In this document: piece by piece, positions 45,294-54,123 of the stretch | How positions within the stretch are numbered: position 1 is the first letter of the stretch | Layout of the letters: every line of letters starts with the position of its first letter | Source of the DNA: Acetivibrio cellulolyticus CD2 | GTDB lineage: Bacteria > Bacillota > Clostridia > Acetivibrionales > Acetivibrionaceae | Reading direction: 5' to 3' | Assembly (NCBI RefSeq): GCF_000179595.2 | Contig: NZ_JH556659.1 | Location: 632,006 to 696,005 of the forward strand | Length of the DNA stretch: 64,000 nt | Position numbers and translations under genes: made by a program | The notes under the pieces: model-generated | Databases searched by the model: none | What the model saw: only the letters and a program-made list of their open reading frames with translations | What the model was told of the DNA's origin: nothing

Positions 45294-47363
45294 ATGAGAG
45301 GTTTTATTAGGTATAGAAAGCTGATTTCTTTATTGGTGGCAGTTTTATTTATCATATCAACTCAGGTTTCAATAGTTTTGGCAGCAAGTGGGAATATTTT
45401 AATGGATTATACATTTGATGCATATAATGCTAATTTGCTTGATACGGGTACTGCTACCTATTCTATGTATGGTAATCCAGTGAATTTGGGGACATCTGGA
45501 AGGGAAATAGTAGTAGCTGTCGATACAACATACTCTATGAAATATGATTTTGATGAAAACTATGATTATACTACCTTTGCAGATTATGCAATTATAACTT
45601 TATCTGAAGACACATCTAAAGAAGTTTTTTCAATATCAGGAAGTGAATCTAAAGTATTTGGTAAAATTCATTCAAACAGTGATATTGATGTGTTTGGTTA
45701 TAATGTAGGTTTGTATGATAAGAGTTCCACATATTCTGAAACAACAAATCCAACTGGGACTCTTATTAACGGTACTGCAGAGGCATCAGGCTCAACAATA
45801 CAATGGCCTGTAAGTACTACTAATCCTATAAATAAGGTTACAGGCGCAGCTAAAATAAAGATACTTAATTTTTGTGAGGCTGTAAAAGCTGATCCAAACA
45901 CAGTAACATACAGTGGTAATAAAGTATTTGATGGCGCTAGTGTTACTTTTAATGCGCCTATTTATGTTGATGGTAATCTGACAATAGCAACTTCAAATAT
46001 AACATCAAATGGAGTTATAGCTGCAAAAGGCGACATAACTTTGAATACAACCAATTGTTTAATTAATGGACCCCTTTGCTTGTATTCAGGGACTGGAAAT
46101 ATTTCGCTGTCTGCAGATATAGCTACCTTTAATGGAATAGTAATTGCCCCTAATGGTAAAGTTAACTTTTCAGCTTCTCAACCGATTATTCATGGTAGAG
46201 TAATAGCAAAAGAAATTGGTTTCTATATGTATAAATTGACAGTTGACTCACGGGGAACAGATAGTTATTTGCTTCCTTTCTTAAAATATGTAGAATATGA
46301 AACTCGTTTATATAAGGAAAAAACGGCTGTTAAAAGTTTTATTGACAGTTTTTCTAGTGATGATAGGACAAAAGTCGGAGTTGTAAGTTATGCGGAGAAG
46401 GCGAAAATTGTAAGTGGCTTAACTTCTACATTAGATACTACAAATGTAAGTATAATGAAAGCCAATATTGATGCCCTGTCTCCAAGTAATGCGATTGTAT
46501 CAAATGTTGATGGCTCTTACAAGAGTTCAAGACGTAATATCGGGGATGCAATGAGAAGAGCGTATTATATGTTGAAAAACTCTACAGATGCAGGTGCTTC
46601 AAAATATATAATTGTACTAACAGATGAAATATCCAATTCGTGGACTTGGGATAGTATTACTTCTAATCCTGTTTATAAAGTGAGTGATGGTGATTCTCCT
46701 CATGAAGCTTGGGATGATATTAGTGGTGCAGAGGGATATGCTAAAAATATAGGTGATTATATTCTAGGTAAGTATAAGCCATTTTTTATTACACTTCCTG
46801 GAGTGACTTTATCGTCTAACAAAACAAGTGCGCAATCGCAGTTGACAAATATAGCAAGTGCGGCAGGAGCAAGTTCTATAGCTGGAGGAAGCTTATTTTA
46901 TAGTACTTCAACGGAAACAGATGTTGCAAGTGCCTTTAATGGAATTAAGGCTTGTATACCTGAGGCGCTAGAGTATCCAAATGAACTTCCGTTCCAGTCG
47001 GTGAGTTTTTCACAGGTTTTTCCGCAAGGTGTGAAGGTATTATCTGCACAATATTCGGGGAGCAACCTAGCAATTTCAAAAACTGGTGAACAGTACTCTG
47101 TATCAGGAAATTTAGGTGGATTTAAACTGGTCAAAAACTCAACTACAGGTCTATACCAGCTATCAACAGTACCGAATATTATCGTTAAATTCAGATATAC
47201 CTCCTTATCAGGAAGCGGAGGAGTTTGGACAAATGGCGTTTTGAATTCCAGCATAACATTTCAAGGAGGAAAGTTAAACTACATAGACTACTTGGGAAAT
47301 ACTGGTTTAGCTATTGCTCCTGATTATACTATTGGTCTGAAATTCTTTGCAGATATTAACTAA
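45294..47363 (+). CDS. Secreted von Willebrand factor A protein with a large domain inserted in the vWA fold
   Basis: A 689-residue precursor with a signal peptide (about 1-31). The first vWA strand and metal-site motif (EIVVAVDTTYSM, 71-82) are followed not by the rest of the fold but by about 250 residues. That stretch contains short beta repeats (FGKIHSNSDIDVFG, NAPIYVDGNLTI, SNGVIAAKGDITL, FNGIVIAPNGKVNF, IHGRVIAKEI) like a bactofilin or right-handed beta-helix. The vWA fold then resumes at about 336 (RLYKEKTAVKSFIDSF, TKVGVVSYAEKAKI, NIGDAMRRAYYML, KYIIVLTDE). A beta-rich C-terminus follows. No sortase motif or S-layer domain is present. Function is unknown; adhesion or surface scaffolding is plausible. 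ATG 45294 has AAAGGAGG eight bases upstream. Confidence 0.8.
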   Translation: MRGFIRYRKLISLLVAVLFIISTQVSIVLAASGNILMDYTFDAYNANLLDTGTATYSMYGNPVNLGTSGREIVVAVDTTYSMKYDFDENYDYTTFADYAIITLSEDTSKEVFSISGSESKVFGKIHSNSDIDVFGYNVGLYDKSSTYSETTNPTGTLINGTAEASGSTIQWPVSTTNPINKVTGAAKIKILNFCEAVKADPNTVTYSGNKVFDGASVTFNAPIYVDGNLTIATSNITSNGVIAAKGDITLNTTNCLINGPLCLYSGTGNISLSADIATFNGIVIAPNGKVNFSASQPIIHGRVIAKEIGFYMYKLTVDSRGTDSYLLPFLKYVEYETRLYKEKTAVKSFIDSFSSDDRTKVGVVSYAEKAKIVSGLTSTLDTTNVSIMKANIDALSPSNAIVSNVDGSYKSSRRNIGDAMRRAYYMLKNSTDAGASKYIIVLTDEISNSWTWDSITSNPVYKVSDGDSPHEAWDDISGAEGYAKNIGDYILGKYKPFFITLPGVTLSSNKTSAQSQLTNIASAAGASSIAGGSLFYSTSTETDVASAFNGIKACIPEALEYPNELPFQSVSFSQVFPQGVKVLSAQYSGSNLAISKTGEQYSVSGNLGGFKLVKNSTTGLYQLSTVPNIIVKFRYTSLSGSGGVWTNGVLNSSITFQGGKLNYIDYLGNTGLAIAPDYTIGLKFFADIN

Positions 47364-47381
47364 ATCGAAATTTAATATCAC

Positions 47382-47414
47382 AAGCTAGTTGCAAGTAGAG
47401 CAGCTAGCTTTTTT
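47382..47414 (+). terminator. Rho-independent terminator after the vWA gene
   Basis: AAGCTAGTTGC (47382-47392) pairs with GCAGCTAGCTT (47400-47410, one G-U), with a T tract to 47414. Confidence 0.8.
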
Positions 47415-47416
47415 GA

Positions 47417-47474
47417 TTAGCCTCTTGGAGTGAAATGAAAGAGGAAAAAACTTAGGACTCGATGTTCTGGAGTT
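47417..47474 (+). ncRNA. Structured repeat motif, copy B (unknown class)
   Basis: A 58-nt element whose first 30 bases after position 47417 match copy A (15882-15940) almost exactly. Helix 2 differs by paired changes: AGGA with TTCT here against GGGA with TCCC there, so pairing is kept. The GGAGT/ACTC/GGAGT trio is also conserved. It starts two bases after a terminator and ends 72 bases before the yjbQ-like gene's promoter, so it is not simply that gene's leader. Confidence 0.5.
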
Positions 47475-47545
47475 CGATTTGAGAAATTTGCAAAGCTAAT
47501 ATTGTATTAAATTGGTTGAGAGTAATTATTCATTATACAATACAC

Positions 47546-47574
47546 TTTACAGCACTTTTTCGAAGTACTATAAT
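47546..47574 (+). promoter_or_regulatory. Promoter of the YjbQ-family gene
   Basis: TTTACA (47546-47551), 17-base spacer, TATAAT (47569-47574). Confidence 0.7.
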
Positions 47575-47592
47575 ATACTTGGGTGATGTTAT

Positions 47593-47988
47593 TTGCAAAT
47601 ACTTGCAATTAAGACTCCGTCAAGGACGGCAATGATAGATATTACTTCAAAAATACAGGAAGCAGTAAGTAAAAGTGGTGTAAAATCAGGCATTTGTCAT
47701 ATATTTGTTCCTCACACTACAGCAGGTCTGACAATCAACGAAAATGCAGACCCTGATGTTGTAGATGATATTCTAAAAGAGATTAATAAAATAGTGCCGT
47801 TTGGCGATGGATACAAGCACTGCGAGGGGAATTCTGCAGCGCATATCAAAGCCAGCATGTTTGGATTCTCCCTACAGATTATAATTGAAGAAGCAGAACT
47901 GATGCTTGGAAGATGGCAGGGGATATATTTTTGTGAGTTTGATGGACCTCGCAACAGAGAAATTTATATCAAAGTATGTTGTGGATAG
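47593..47988 (+). CDS. YjbQ-family protein (UPF0047)
   Basis: A 131-residue protein of the YjbQ family: ITSKIQEAVSKSGVKSGICHIFVPHTTAGLTINENADPDV in the first half (broken here for clarity into HTTAGLTINE and DPDVVDDIL), NSAAHIKASMFG, and GRWQGIYFCEFDGPRNREI at the end. Conserved His residues suggest metal binding. Some members show weak thiamine-phosphate synthase activity, but the physiological role is open. The start is TTG at 47593. A PilZ-domain gene follows 57 bases later and may be co-transcribed. Confidence 0.88.
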   Translation: MQILAIKTPSRTAMIDITSKIQEAVSKSGVKSGICHIFVPHTTAGLTINENADPDVVDDILKEINKIVPFGDGYKHCEGNSAAHIKASMFGFSLQIIIEEAELMLGRWQGIYFCEFDGPRNREIYIKVCCG

Positions 47989-48045
47989 AGGTATATGCTG
48001 TTCTAAGGGTACATGTTATATATGCCGATAATAGGAGGAACTTTG

Positions 48046-48663
48046 ATGGAACTTATAAATCCCGGAGATGTTATATCTGTCCGCCACTATTCCGGAGTAA
48101 ATCCATTCAGAAGTATTGTAATTGGAACAAGTGAAGATATTTTGAAGATTAAGCTTACTAAGGATTTTGCAATATTGAATTTTTGTGTAGGCGATCCTGT
48201 GGTAATTGGGGTTGAATCACAAGCTAGGCTCCAGGTTCTAGGATGCAAGATTTTAAATATAAATGCTAAAGAAGGAACAATTGAAGTAGTTATGGACAAG
48301 ATTGACTCCGAGGCGGATCAGAGAAGACATGAACGCTTTCCTGTATCTCTTTATGCAGATATTCGTGTTAAGCATGAAAAAAAGAAGTGTTTAGCTACAA
48401 TTAAAGATATTAGCTACTATGGGATGCTTATTTATTGTAAGGCTGAATTTTCACTGGGAGATCAGCTAGAGGTTGATGTTTACATGGAAAAGAATATGTT
48501 ATTTTTGAAATGTGAGATTATGAGGAAGGTTTCAAGTTCTGTGTATAATAAGTATGGACTTAGAATAATGTATGAAGATGTAAATTCCATGAATTTTATG
48601 AAGGAGTATTTGAAGAGACTGAAAGAGGATCAAGAGGATTCTATAAAAAAGCAAAAAGAGTAG
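48046..48663 (+). CDS. PilZ-domain c-di-GMP-binding protein with YcgR-like N-domain (copy 1)
   Basis: A 205-residue protein. The N-terminal half (INPGDVISVRHYSG, DFAILNFCVGDPVVIG) is a split-barrel domain like that of flagellar brake proteins. The C-terminal half is a PilZ domain with the c-di-GMP-binding RxxxR (RRHERFP) and DISYYG (D/NxSxxG) motifs. Such proteins change motility, adhesion or polysaccharide output when c-di-GMP rises. ATG 48046 has AGGAGG upstream; the frame is open from 48013. A paralogue with the same layout lies at 55400-56023 on the other strand. Confidence 0.85.
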   Translation: MELINPGDVISVRHYSGVNPFRSIVIGTSEDILKIKLTKDFAILNFCVGDPVVIGVESQARLQVLGCKILNINAKEGTIEVVMDKIDSEADQRRHERFPVSLYADIRVKHEKKKCLATIKDISYYGMLIYCKAEFSLGDQLEVDVYMEKNMLFLKCEIMRKVSSSVYNKYGLRIMYEDVNSMNFMKEYLKRLKEDQEDSIKKQKE

Positions 48664-48741
48664 AAAGTTTTATTAAAGAAGTATATGTATGTAATAATAG
48701 CAGGAATTTGATTTGAGTGAAATGCATTCCTAAAATTTGGA

Positions 48742-48771
48742 TTGACATCTGCTAAATAATTATGGTATATT
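48742..48771 (+). promoter_or_regulatory. Promoter of the riboflavin operon
   Basis: TTGACA (48742-48747), 18-base spacer, TATATT (48766-48771), located 33 bases before the FMN riboswitch. Confidence 0.7.
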
Positions 48772-48803
48772 TGTATAAATTAAATAATAAGATTTGTATT
48801 ATT

Positions 48804-48959
48804 TATCTTCAGGGACAGGTGAGAATCCTTACCGGCGGTAGGCAGCTACAAGACTGCAAGCCCGCGAGCCGTTATGGCAGATCCGGTCAAATTCCGGAGC
48901 CGACAGTATATCGTGTTTAGTTAATTAATAAATACGAAAAGTCTGGATGAAAGAAGATG
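48804..48959 (+). promoter_or_regulatory. FMN riboswitch (RFN element)
   Basis: The conserved RFN blocks are present in order: ATCTTCAGGGACAGGTGA, CCGGCGGT, GCCCGCGAGCC, GATCCGGT, ATTCCGGAGCCGACAGT and GTCTGGATGAAAGAAGAT, whose last part pairs with the first. It binds flavin mononucleotide and lowers expression of the rib genes by promoting the downstream terminator. Confidence 0.96.
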
Positions 48960-48990
48960 AATTATTATTCGTTGTTTGAATGGTAATGTA

Positions 48991-49021
48991 TCCCTGGAAG
49001 AGTTAATCCAGGGTTTTTTTA
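48991..49021 (+). terminator. FMN-controlled terminator before ribD
   Basis: CCCTGGA (48992-48998) pairs with TCCAGGG (49007-49013), followed by at least seven T. It lies 32 bases after the riboswitch core, as expected for transcriptional attenuation. Confidence 0.88.
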
Positions 49022-49073
49022 ATTTTCTTTTAGTTAGGGATGCTGAAAAATTTTAAGGTGAATGGTGATATAG

Positions 49074-50183
49074 TTGAATAAAAATGATTACTATATGAGC
49101 AGAGCAATTGAACTTGCTAAAAAGGGATGGGGCAGAACAAATCCGAACCCTTTAGTAGGTGCAGTAATAGTAAAGGATGAAAGAATAATTGCAGAGGGTT
49201 TTCATGAAGTTATAGGCGGCGCCCATGCTGAGGTTTCTGCATTCAAAAACGCTGTTGAGGATGTGGCAGGTGGAACGCTTTACGTTAATCTTGAACCATG
49301 TTCGCATTACGGAAGGACTCCACCCTGTGCTAAAGCAATAATTGAAGCTAAAATTAAAAAAGTTGTAGTAGCGATGATTGATCCTAATCCCAAAGTATCG
49401 GGAAGAGGGGTCCAAATGCTCAGGGATGCAGGTATAGAGGTGGAAGTAGGAGTCCTTGAGGACGAAGCCAAAAAACTTAATGAGATATTCATTAATTATG
49501 TTGTAAATAAGAAGCCTTTTGTAATATTAAAAACTGCAATGACCATAGATGGAAAGATAGCATCAGTGTCGGGGGATTCAAAGTGGGTAACCTCAGAAGC
49601 TTCGAGAGGATATGTACATATTATCAGAGATAGGGTTGCTTCTATAATGGTTGGAATAAATACAATAGTAAAAGATAACCCTATGCTTACTACGAGGCTT
49701 AATGATAAAGTTGGAACTGATCCTATAAGGATAGTTGTGGACAGTAAAGGAATTATTCCAGAAGATAGCAGGGTTTTGAATTCGGACTCAAAAGCAGTAG
49801 TTGTTTTGGCAACCACATCTAATATACTTAAAGAAAAGGAAATGTACCTTATTGATAAGGGTGTAAAAATAATTAAAGCTGATGGTGCAGATGGACGTGT
49901 AGATCTTGTAAAATTAACAGAAGAGCTGTATAAACTTGAGATAGACAGCATACTTTTAGAAGGTGGCGGAAATCTGAATGCTGCAGCTTTGGAAGCAGGT
50001 ATAGTTGATAAGGCTATGTTTTTTATTGCTCCGAAAATATTAGGTGGAAAAGAAGCTGTTACACCTGTTGAAGGAAGAGGTATAAATTTAATGAGTGATG
50101 CAGTAAAACTTAAAGATGTTTCTGTTTCAAGGTATGGGGAAGATATACTTGTTGAAGGTTATACAGAAATGTTGAAAATATAA
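49074..50183 (+). CDS. ribD: Bifunctional diaminohydroxyphosphoribosylaminopyrimidine deaminase / reductase
   Basis: A 369-residue protein. The N-terminal deaminase (about 1-145) has the zinc site HAEVSAF and PCSHYGRTPPC; the C-terminal reductase (about 148-365) has MTIDGKIAS, DRVASIMVGINTI and ILLEGGGNL. It carries out the second and third steps of riboflavin synthesis. The start is TTG 49074 with AAGGTGAATGGTGA upstream. First gene of the rib operon, under the FMN riboswitch. Confidence 0.96.
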   Translation: MNKNDYYMSRAIELAKKGWGRTNPNPLVGAVIVKDERIIAEGFHEVIGGAHAEVSAFKNAVEDVAGGTLYVNLEPCSHYGRTPPCAKAIIEAKIKKVVVAMIDPNPKVSGRGVQMLRDAGIEVEVGVLEDEAKKLNEIFINYVVNKKPFVILKTAMTIDGKIASVSGDSKWVTSEASRGYVHIIRDRVASIMVGINTIVKDNPMLTTRLNDKVGTDPIRIVVDSKGIIPEDSRVLNSDSKAVVVLATTSNILKEKEMYLIDKGVKIIKADGADGRVDLVKLTEELYKLEIDSILLEGGGNLNAAALEAGIVDKAMFFIAPKILGGKEAVTPVEGRGINLMSDAVKLKDVSVSRYGEDILVEGYTEMLKI

Positions 50184-50246
50184 GTTCCACTACTATCTCA
50201 TATATTTTTTAGAGAAGTGATTTTGTGTAAATCCAAGGAGCGAATT

Positions 50247-50903
50247 ATGTTTACAGGTATAGTTGAAGAAATTGGAAAGATTAGAGGAATAGTTCACGGC
50301 AGCAAGTCTATCAAGCTTGCAATACAATGTGATAAAATAATGGATGATGTTAAGTTGGGTGACAGCATTGCTGTGAACGGAATATGCCTTACTGTGACGG
50401 AGAAGGGCAGTGATCAATTTACTGCAGACGTAATGCCGGAGACAATGAGGAAAACCGGATTAGAAAACCTTAAAGTTGGAAATAGTGTTAACCTTGAGCG
50501 TGCTTTAAGGCTGGTTGATCGGCTGGGAGGCCATATAGTTACCGGGCATATTGACGGAACAGGAGTTTTAGTTGATAGGGCAGCAGAGGATAATGCGATC
50601 TGGCTTACTATTGAGGCTAACCCTCATATTTTAAAATACATTATCATGAAAGGTTCTGTTGCATTAGATGGTACCAGTTTGACTATTGCTTACATAGATG
50701 ACAGGTGTTTTAAGGTTTCACTCATACCTTTTACGGCCGGGGTGACAACTTTAGGTTCTAAAGAAGTGGGAAGTAAGATAAATATTGAGTGTGATATGCT
50801 TGGAAAGTATATTGAAAAACTAATTTTTAACAATATTCCGGAGGAAAATAGCAAACCGAACGCTTTATCACTTGATTTTCTCAGAGAAAACGGATTCGCT
50901 TGA
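50247..50903 (+). CDS. ribE: Riboflavin synthase, alpha subunit
   Basis: A 218-residue protein with two lumazine-binding repeats (MFTGIVEEIGKIRGI; VTGHIDGTGVLVDR) and the motifs VNGICLTVT and DGTSLTI. It dismutates two lumazine molecules to riboflavin and the pyrimidine precursor. ATG 50247 (AAGGAGCGAATT upstream) is preferred to the frame opening at 50217. It follows ribD by 63 bases. Confidence 0.95.
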   Translation: MFTGIVEEIGKIRGIVHGSKSIKLAIQCDKIMDDVKLGDSIAVNGICLTVTEKGSDQFTADVMPETMRKTGLENLKVGNSVNLERALRLVDRLGGHIVTGHIDGTGVLVDRAAEDNAIWLTIEANPHILKYIIMKGSVALDGTSLTIAYIDDRCFKVSLIPFTAGVTTLGSKEVGSKINIECDMLGKYIEKLIFNNIPEENSKPNALSLDFLRENGFA

Positions 50904-50990
50904 TTTGATAAGAAAAAACAAATAAAACAGGGAACAGCCAATTCGGTTGGGCCCTAGCATAAGGAATAATAGATTTGGGAGGTGCTTTTT

Positions 50991-52232
50991 ATGAAGTTTG
51001 ATACAATAGAAGCTGCTATAGAGGAAATTAAGCATGGCAGGATGGTGGTTGTTATTGATGATGAGGACAGGGAAAATGAGGGAGACCTTTTAATGGCTGC
51101 AGAGCTTGTTACGCCTGAAAGTATTAATTTTATGGCGCGATATGGAAGAGGATTGATTTGCACGCCTATTACAGAATCGCGGGCAAAAGAGCTGGGAATT
51201 AATATAATGGTAGAAAAAAACACGGAACAAATGAGAACAGCTTTTACCATAACAGTGGATCATAAATCTTCTACAACAGGTATTTCAGCTTATGAGAGGT
51301 CAAATACAATAAAAGAGCTTACGAACTCCGATTCTAAACCAGCTGATTTTGTCCGACCGGGACATGTATTTCCGTTGATTGCGAAAGATGGTGGAGTTTT
51401 AAAAAGATCGGGACATACAGAAGCTGCAGTTGATCTTGCCAGACTAGCAGGACTTTTTCCGGCAGGAGTTATCTGTGAGATAATGAATGAGGATGGAACA
51501 ATGGCAAGGGCTCCGCAGTTAATTGAATTTGTAAAAACTCACGGTTTGAAGATTATTACTATAGCTGACCTTATAAGCTATCGTAGGAATACAGAAAAAC
51601 TTATAAGCAAGGCTGCAGAGGCAAAGTTGCCTACTGAATATGGGGATTTTAAAATTGTTGCTTTTGAAAATGGAATAAATGGTGAACATCATGTAGCATT
51701 GGTAAAAGGAGATGTTGCAAGTTCAGATGAACCTATCCTGGTAAGAGTGCATTCTGAATGCCTTACCGGAGACGCTTTTCATTCCTTAAGATGCGACTGT
51801 GGGGAACAACTTGATGCAGCGCTTAGAGAGATAAGCAAGGAAGGCAAGGGTGTTTTGTTGTATATGCGTCAGGAGGGCAGAGGTATAGGTCTTGTGAACA
51901 AGGTACGTGCTTATGAACTTCAAGATAGAGGCAAGGATACAGTAGAGGCAAATGTGCTTCTTGGATTTCCACCAGATTTGAGAGATTATGGGATTGGGGC
52001 TCAAATATTATATGATCTTGGAATAAGAAAGATCAGGTTGCTTACCAATAATCCCAAAAAGTTGGTTGGTCTCGGGGGATATGGACTTGAAGTGATTGAA
52101 CGGGTTCCGCTTCAGATAAAAGAGAACGAGGTTAACAGGTTTTACTTACAAACAAAGAAAGAGAAGATGGGACATCTGTTAAATGAATTAAATACTATAG
52201 AACATCAGGAGGAAGATGAAAATGGAAATTAA
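50991..52232 (+). CDS. ribBA: Bifunctional DHBP synthase / GTP cyclohydrolase II
   Basis: A 413-residue protein. N-terminal 3,4-dihydroxy-2-butanone-4-phosphate synthase (about 1-200: [28 protein letters not shown]) makes the four-carbon unit from ribulose 5-phosphate. C-terminal GTP cyclohydrolase II (about 205-400: [21 protein letters not shown] is the zinc site in parts; [13 protein letters not shown]) opens GTP. Both halves look intact. ATG 50991 has GGGAGG upstream. The end overlaps ribH by 11 bases. Confidence 0.95.
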   Translation: MKFDTIEAAIEEIKHGRMVVVIDDEDRENEGDLLMAAELVTPESINFMARYGRGLICTPITESRAKELGINIMVEKNTEQMRTAFTITVDHKSSTTGISAYERSNTIKELTNSDSKPADFVRPGHVFPLIAKDGGVLKRSGHTEAAVDLARLAGLFPAGVICEIMNEDGTMARAPQLIEFVKTHGLKIITIADLISYRRNTEKLISKAAEAKLPTEYGDFKIVAFENGINGEHHVALVKGDVASSDEPILVRVHSECLTGDAFHSLRCDCGEQLDAALREISKEGKGVLLYMRQEGRGIGLVNKVRAYELQDRGKDTVEANVLLGFPPDLRDYGIGAQILYDLGIRKIRLLTNNPKKLVGLGGYGLEVIERVPLQIKENEVNRFYLQTKKEKMGHLLNELNTIEHQEEDENGN

Positions 52233-52689
52233 GACAAACGAAGGAAAACTTATTGCTAGCGGGTTAAAATTTGGAATAGTAGTTGGGCGTTTTAACGAGT
52301 TTATAAGCAGTAAGCTTTTAGGTGGAGCAATAGACGGTTTGATCAGACATGGTGCGGAGGAAGAAAATATTGAAGTTTCCTGGGTTCCAGGAGCGTTTGA
52401 AATACCTTTGGTGGCTTCAAAAATGGCTGCTTCAAAAAAGTTTGATGCTATAGTATGTGTGGGTGCTGTAATAAGAGGGTCAACACCGCATTTTGATTAT
52501 GTATCAAGTGAGGTATCAAAAGGAATTGCAAAGGTATCGTTAGATTCAGGGTTGCCAGTTATTTTTGGAGTATTGACAACCGATACAATTGAGCAAGCTA
52601 TTGAAAGAGCTGGTACAAAGGCTGGCAATAAAGGATATGAAGCAGCAGTGACAGCAATTGAAATGGCTAATCTTTTAAAGAACTTATAG
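52222..52689 (+). CDS. ribH: 6,7-dimethyl-8-ribityllumazine synthase
   Basis: A 155-residue protein of the RibH family: [43 protein letters not shown] (with the catalytic His in HFD) and [17 protein letters not shown] with NKGYEAA. It forms lumazine from DHBP and the ribitylaminopyrimidine and assembles into a capsid with riboflavin synthase. ATG 52222 is favoured over 52216 by the AGGAGG position. Last gene of the operon. Confidence 0.95.
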   Translation: MEIKTNEGKLIASGLKFGIVVGRFNEFISSKLLGGAIDGLIRHGAEEENIEVSWVPGAFEIPLVASKMAASKKFDAIVCVGAVIRGSTPHFDYVSSEVSKGIAKVSLDSGLPVIFGVLTTDTIEQAIERAGTKAGNKGYEAAVTAIEMANLLKNL

Positions 52690-52766
52690 GCAGATTTTAA
52701 ACACTATTTAAATGATAATTGGGAGTTATACATTTATCATCTTTTATGTAACATAGAGGGCGTAAT

Positions 52767-52799
52767 AAAAGCTATGGGGCGCTTCCATAGCTTTTCGTT
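52767..52799 (+). terminator. Terminator of the riboflavin operon
   Basis: An 11-bp perfect stem (52767-52777 with 52785-52795) followed by a T-rich tract. Confidence 0.85.
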
Positions 52800-52911
52800 T
52801 TTTTACCTAAAAGCCTACTCAATAAGTCCTGCATACTTTAACCTGAGGTCGTCAACATTTCGTACAAAACCCACGCTAATTGTGTTATCCTTATCGTTAT
52901 TTTACAGATTT

Positions 52912-54123
52912 TCAAAATGAACTGAGTTTATTTTTGGCATCTACGCGCCTATTCAACATTTCTATCATTGCAAACATGAGTACGAGTATACTGCCGGTGA
53001 AGAAAGGCATAAGTGAATATCCTATTTTTGATGCAAAAATACCAAACAGTGGGGGCATAAATGTACTCCCAACATATGCACATGCCATTTGCACACCCAT
53101 AATTGACTGAGAATATTCCGCCCCAAAGTTTGCCGGAGTTTCATGTAACAAGCTTGGGTAAATTGGTGCGCAGCCTATTCCTGTCAATATCAAGCCAATT
53201 AATGAAGTAACCTGCCCAAATGGCAGCATAATCATTAGTATGCCAGATGCCAGTAGAACTTCTCCTAAATGAATTATCTGCCTGTTATTCATCTTAAGTG
53301 TAATAAATCCTGATAAAAATCTGCCAAAGGTAATGCCAAAAAAGAAAAGAGATGCCCATTTTGCCGCTGTTTCTACCTGAATTCCATGGGCCATGACCAT
53401 AAAGCTGCTTCCCCACAGGCCTGTTGTTGATTCTATGGAACAGTAGCAGAAGAATGCTACTAATGCTTGTTTCGCTCCAGGCAGTTTCAAAAGGTCTTTT
53501 TTACTTATGATTTTATGTTCGTGTGCTATTTCACCGGATTGTTCTTTATTGGGGTGAAGCTTATTAAGTGAAGCTGCTTTTTTCCAAAATGGCAAGCTGG
53601 CAATTAATATTACAACAAGAGTAAACTGAATAATTGCTACCGCGCGATAACCTGATTGAAAGAAATATCCTCGTTCCAAGAAATAAGACATGATGATTGG
53701 ACCGGTCATAGCTCCAACACCCCAAAAACAATGAAGCCAGCTCATATGCTTTGCTTTATAGTTAAGTGCGATAAAATTATTAAGAGCAGCATCTACCGAA
53801 CCAGCCCCAAGTCCTAACGGAATTGCAAACAGGCAGAGCTGATAAAACTCACTACTTACCGAAAATCCCAGTAATGCTCCAGCTGTTATCAATACACTAA
53901 TGGAGGTAACCAAGCCGGTTCCAAACTTTCGAATAACCTTATCACTAAATAAGCTTGATACAATTGTTCCTCCAGCAATAATCATAGAAATAATCCCAGC
54001 ATATGAGATTGGTACCTCCATATTGGGATACATGGATGGCCATGCTGAGCCAAGCAATGAATCCGGTAATCCTAGACTGATAAATGCTAAATAAATTATG
54101 ATAAGTAAAATTGTTAATACCAT
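52912..54123 (-). CDS. MFS transporter, fucose-permease-like
   Basis: A 403-residue protein with 12 predicted membrane helices and the major facilitator pattern (SDKVIRKFGTG between helices 2 and 3; GLGAGSVDAALNNFIAL in helix 5; FFFGITFGRFLSGFI in helix 8). It resembles the FucP/sugar MFS group. It overlaps the ROK regulator by ten bases, which suggests transport of a sugar or sugar derivative that the ROK protein senses. The substrate is not known. Confidence 0.85.
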   Translation of the reverse strand: MVLTILLIIIYLAFISLGLPDSLLGSAWPSMYPNMEVPISYAGIISMIIAGGTIVSSLFSDKVIRKFGTGLVTSISVLITAGALLGFSVSSEFYQLCLFAIPLGLGAGSVDAALNNFIALNYKAKHMSWLHCFWGVGAMTGPIIMSYFLERGYFFQSGYRAVAIIQFTLVVILIASLPFWKKAASLNKLHPNKEQSGEIAHEHKIISKKDLLKLPGAKQALVAFFCYCSIESTTGLWGSSFMVMAHGIQVETAAKWASLFFFGITFGRFLSGFITLKMNNRQIIHLGEVLLASGILMIMLPFGQVTSLIGLILTGIGCAPIYPSLLHETPANFGAEYSQSIMGVQMACAYVGSTFMPPLFGIFASKIGYSLMPFFTGSILVLMFAMIEMLNRRVDAKNKLSSF

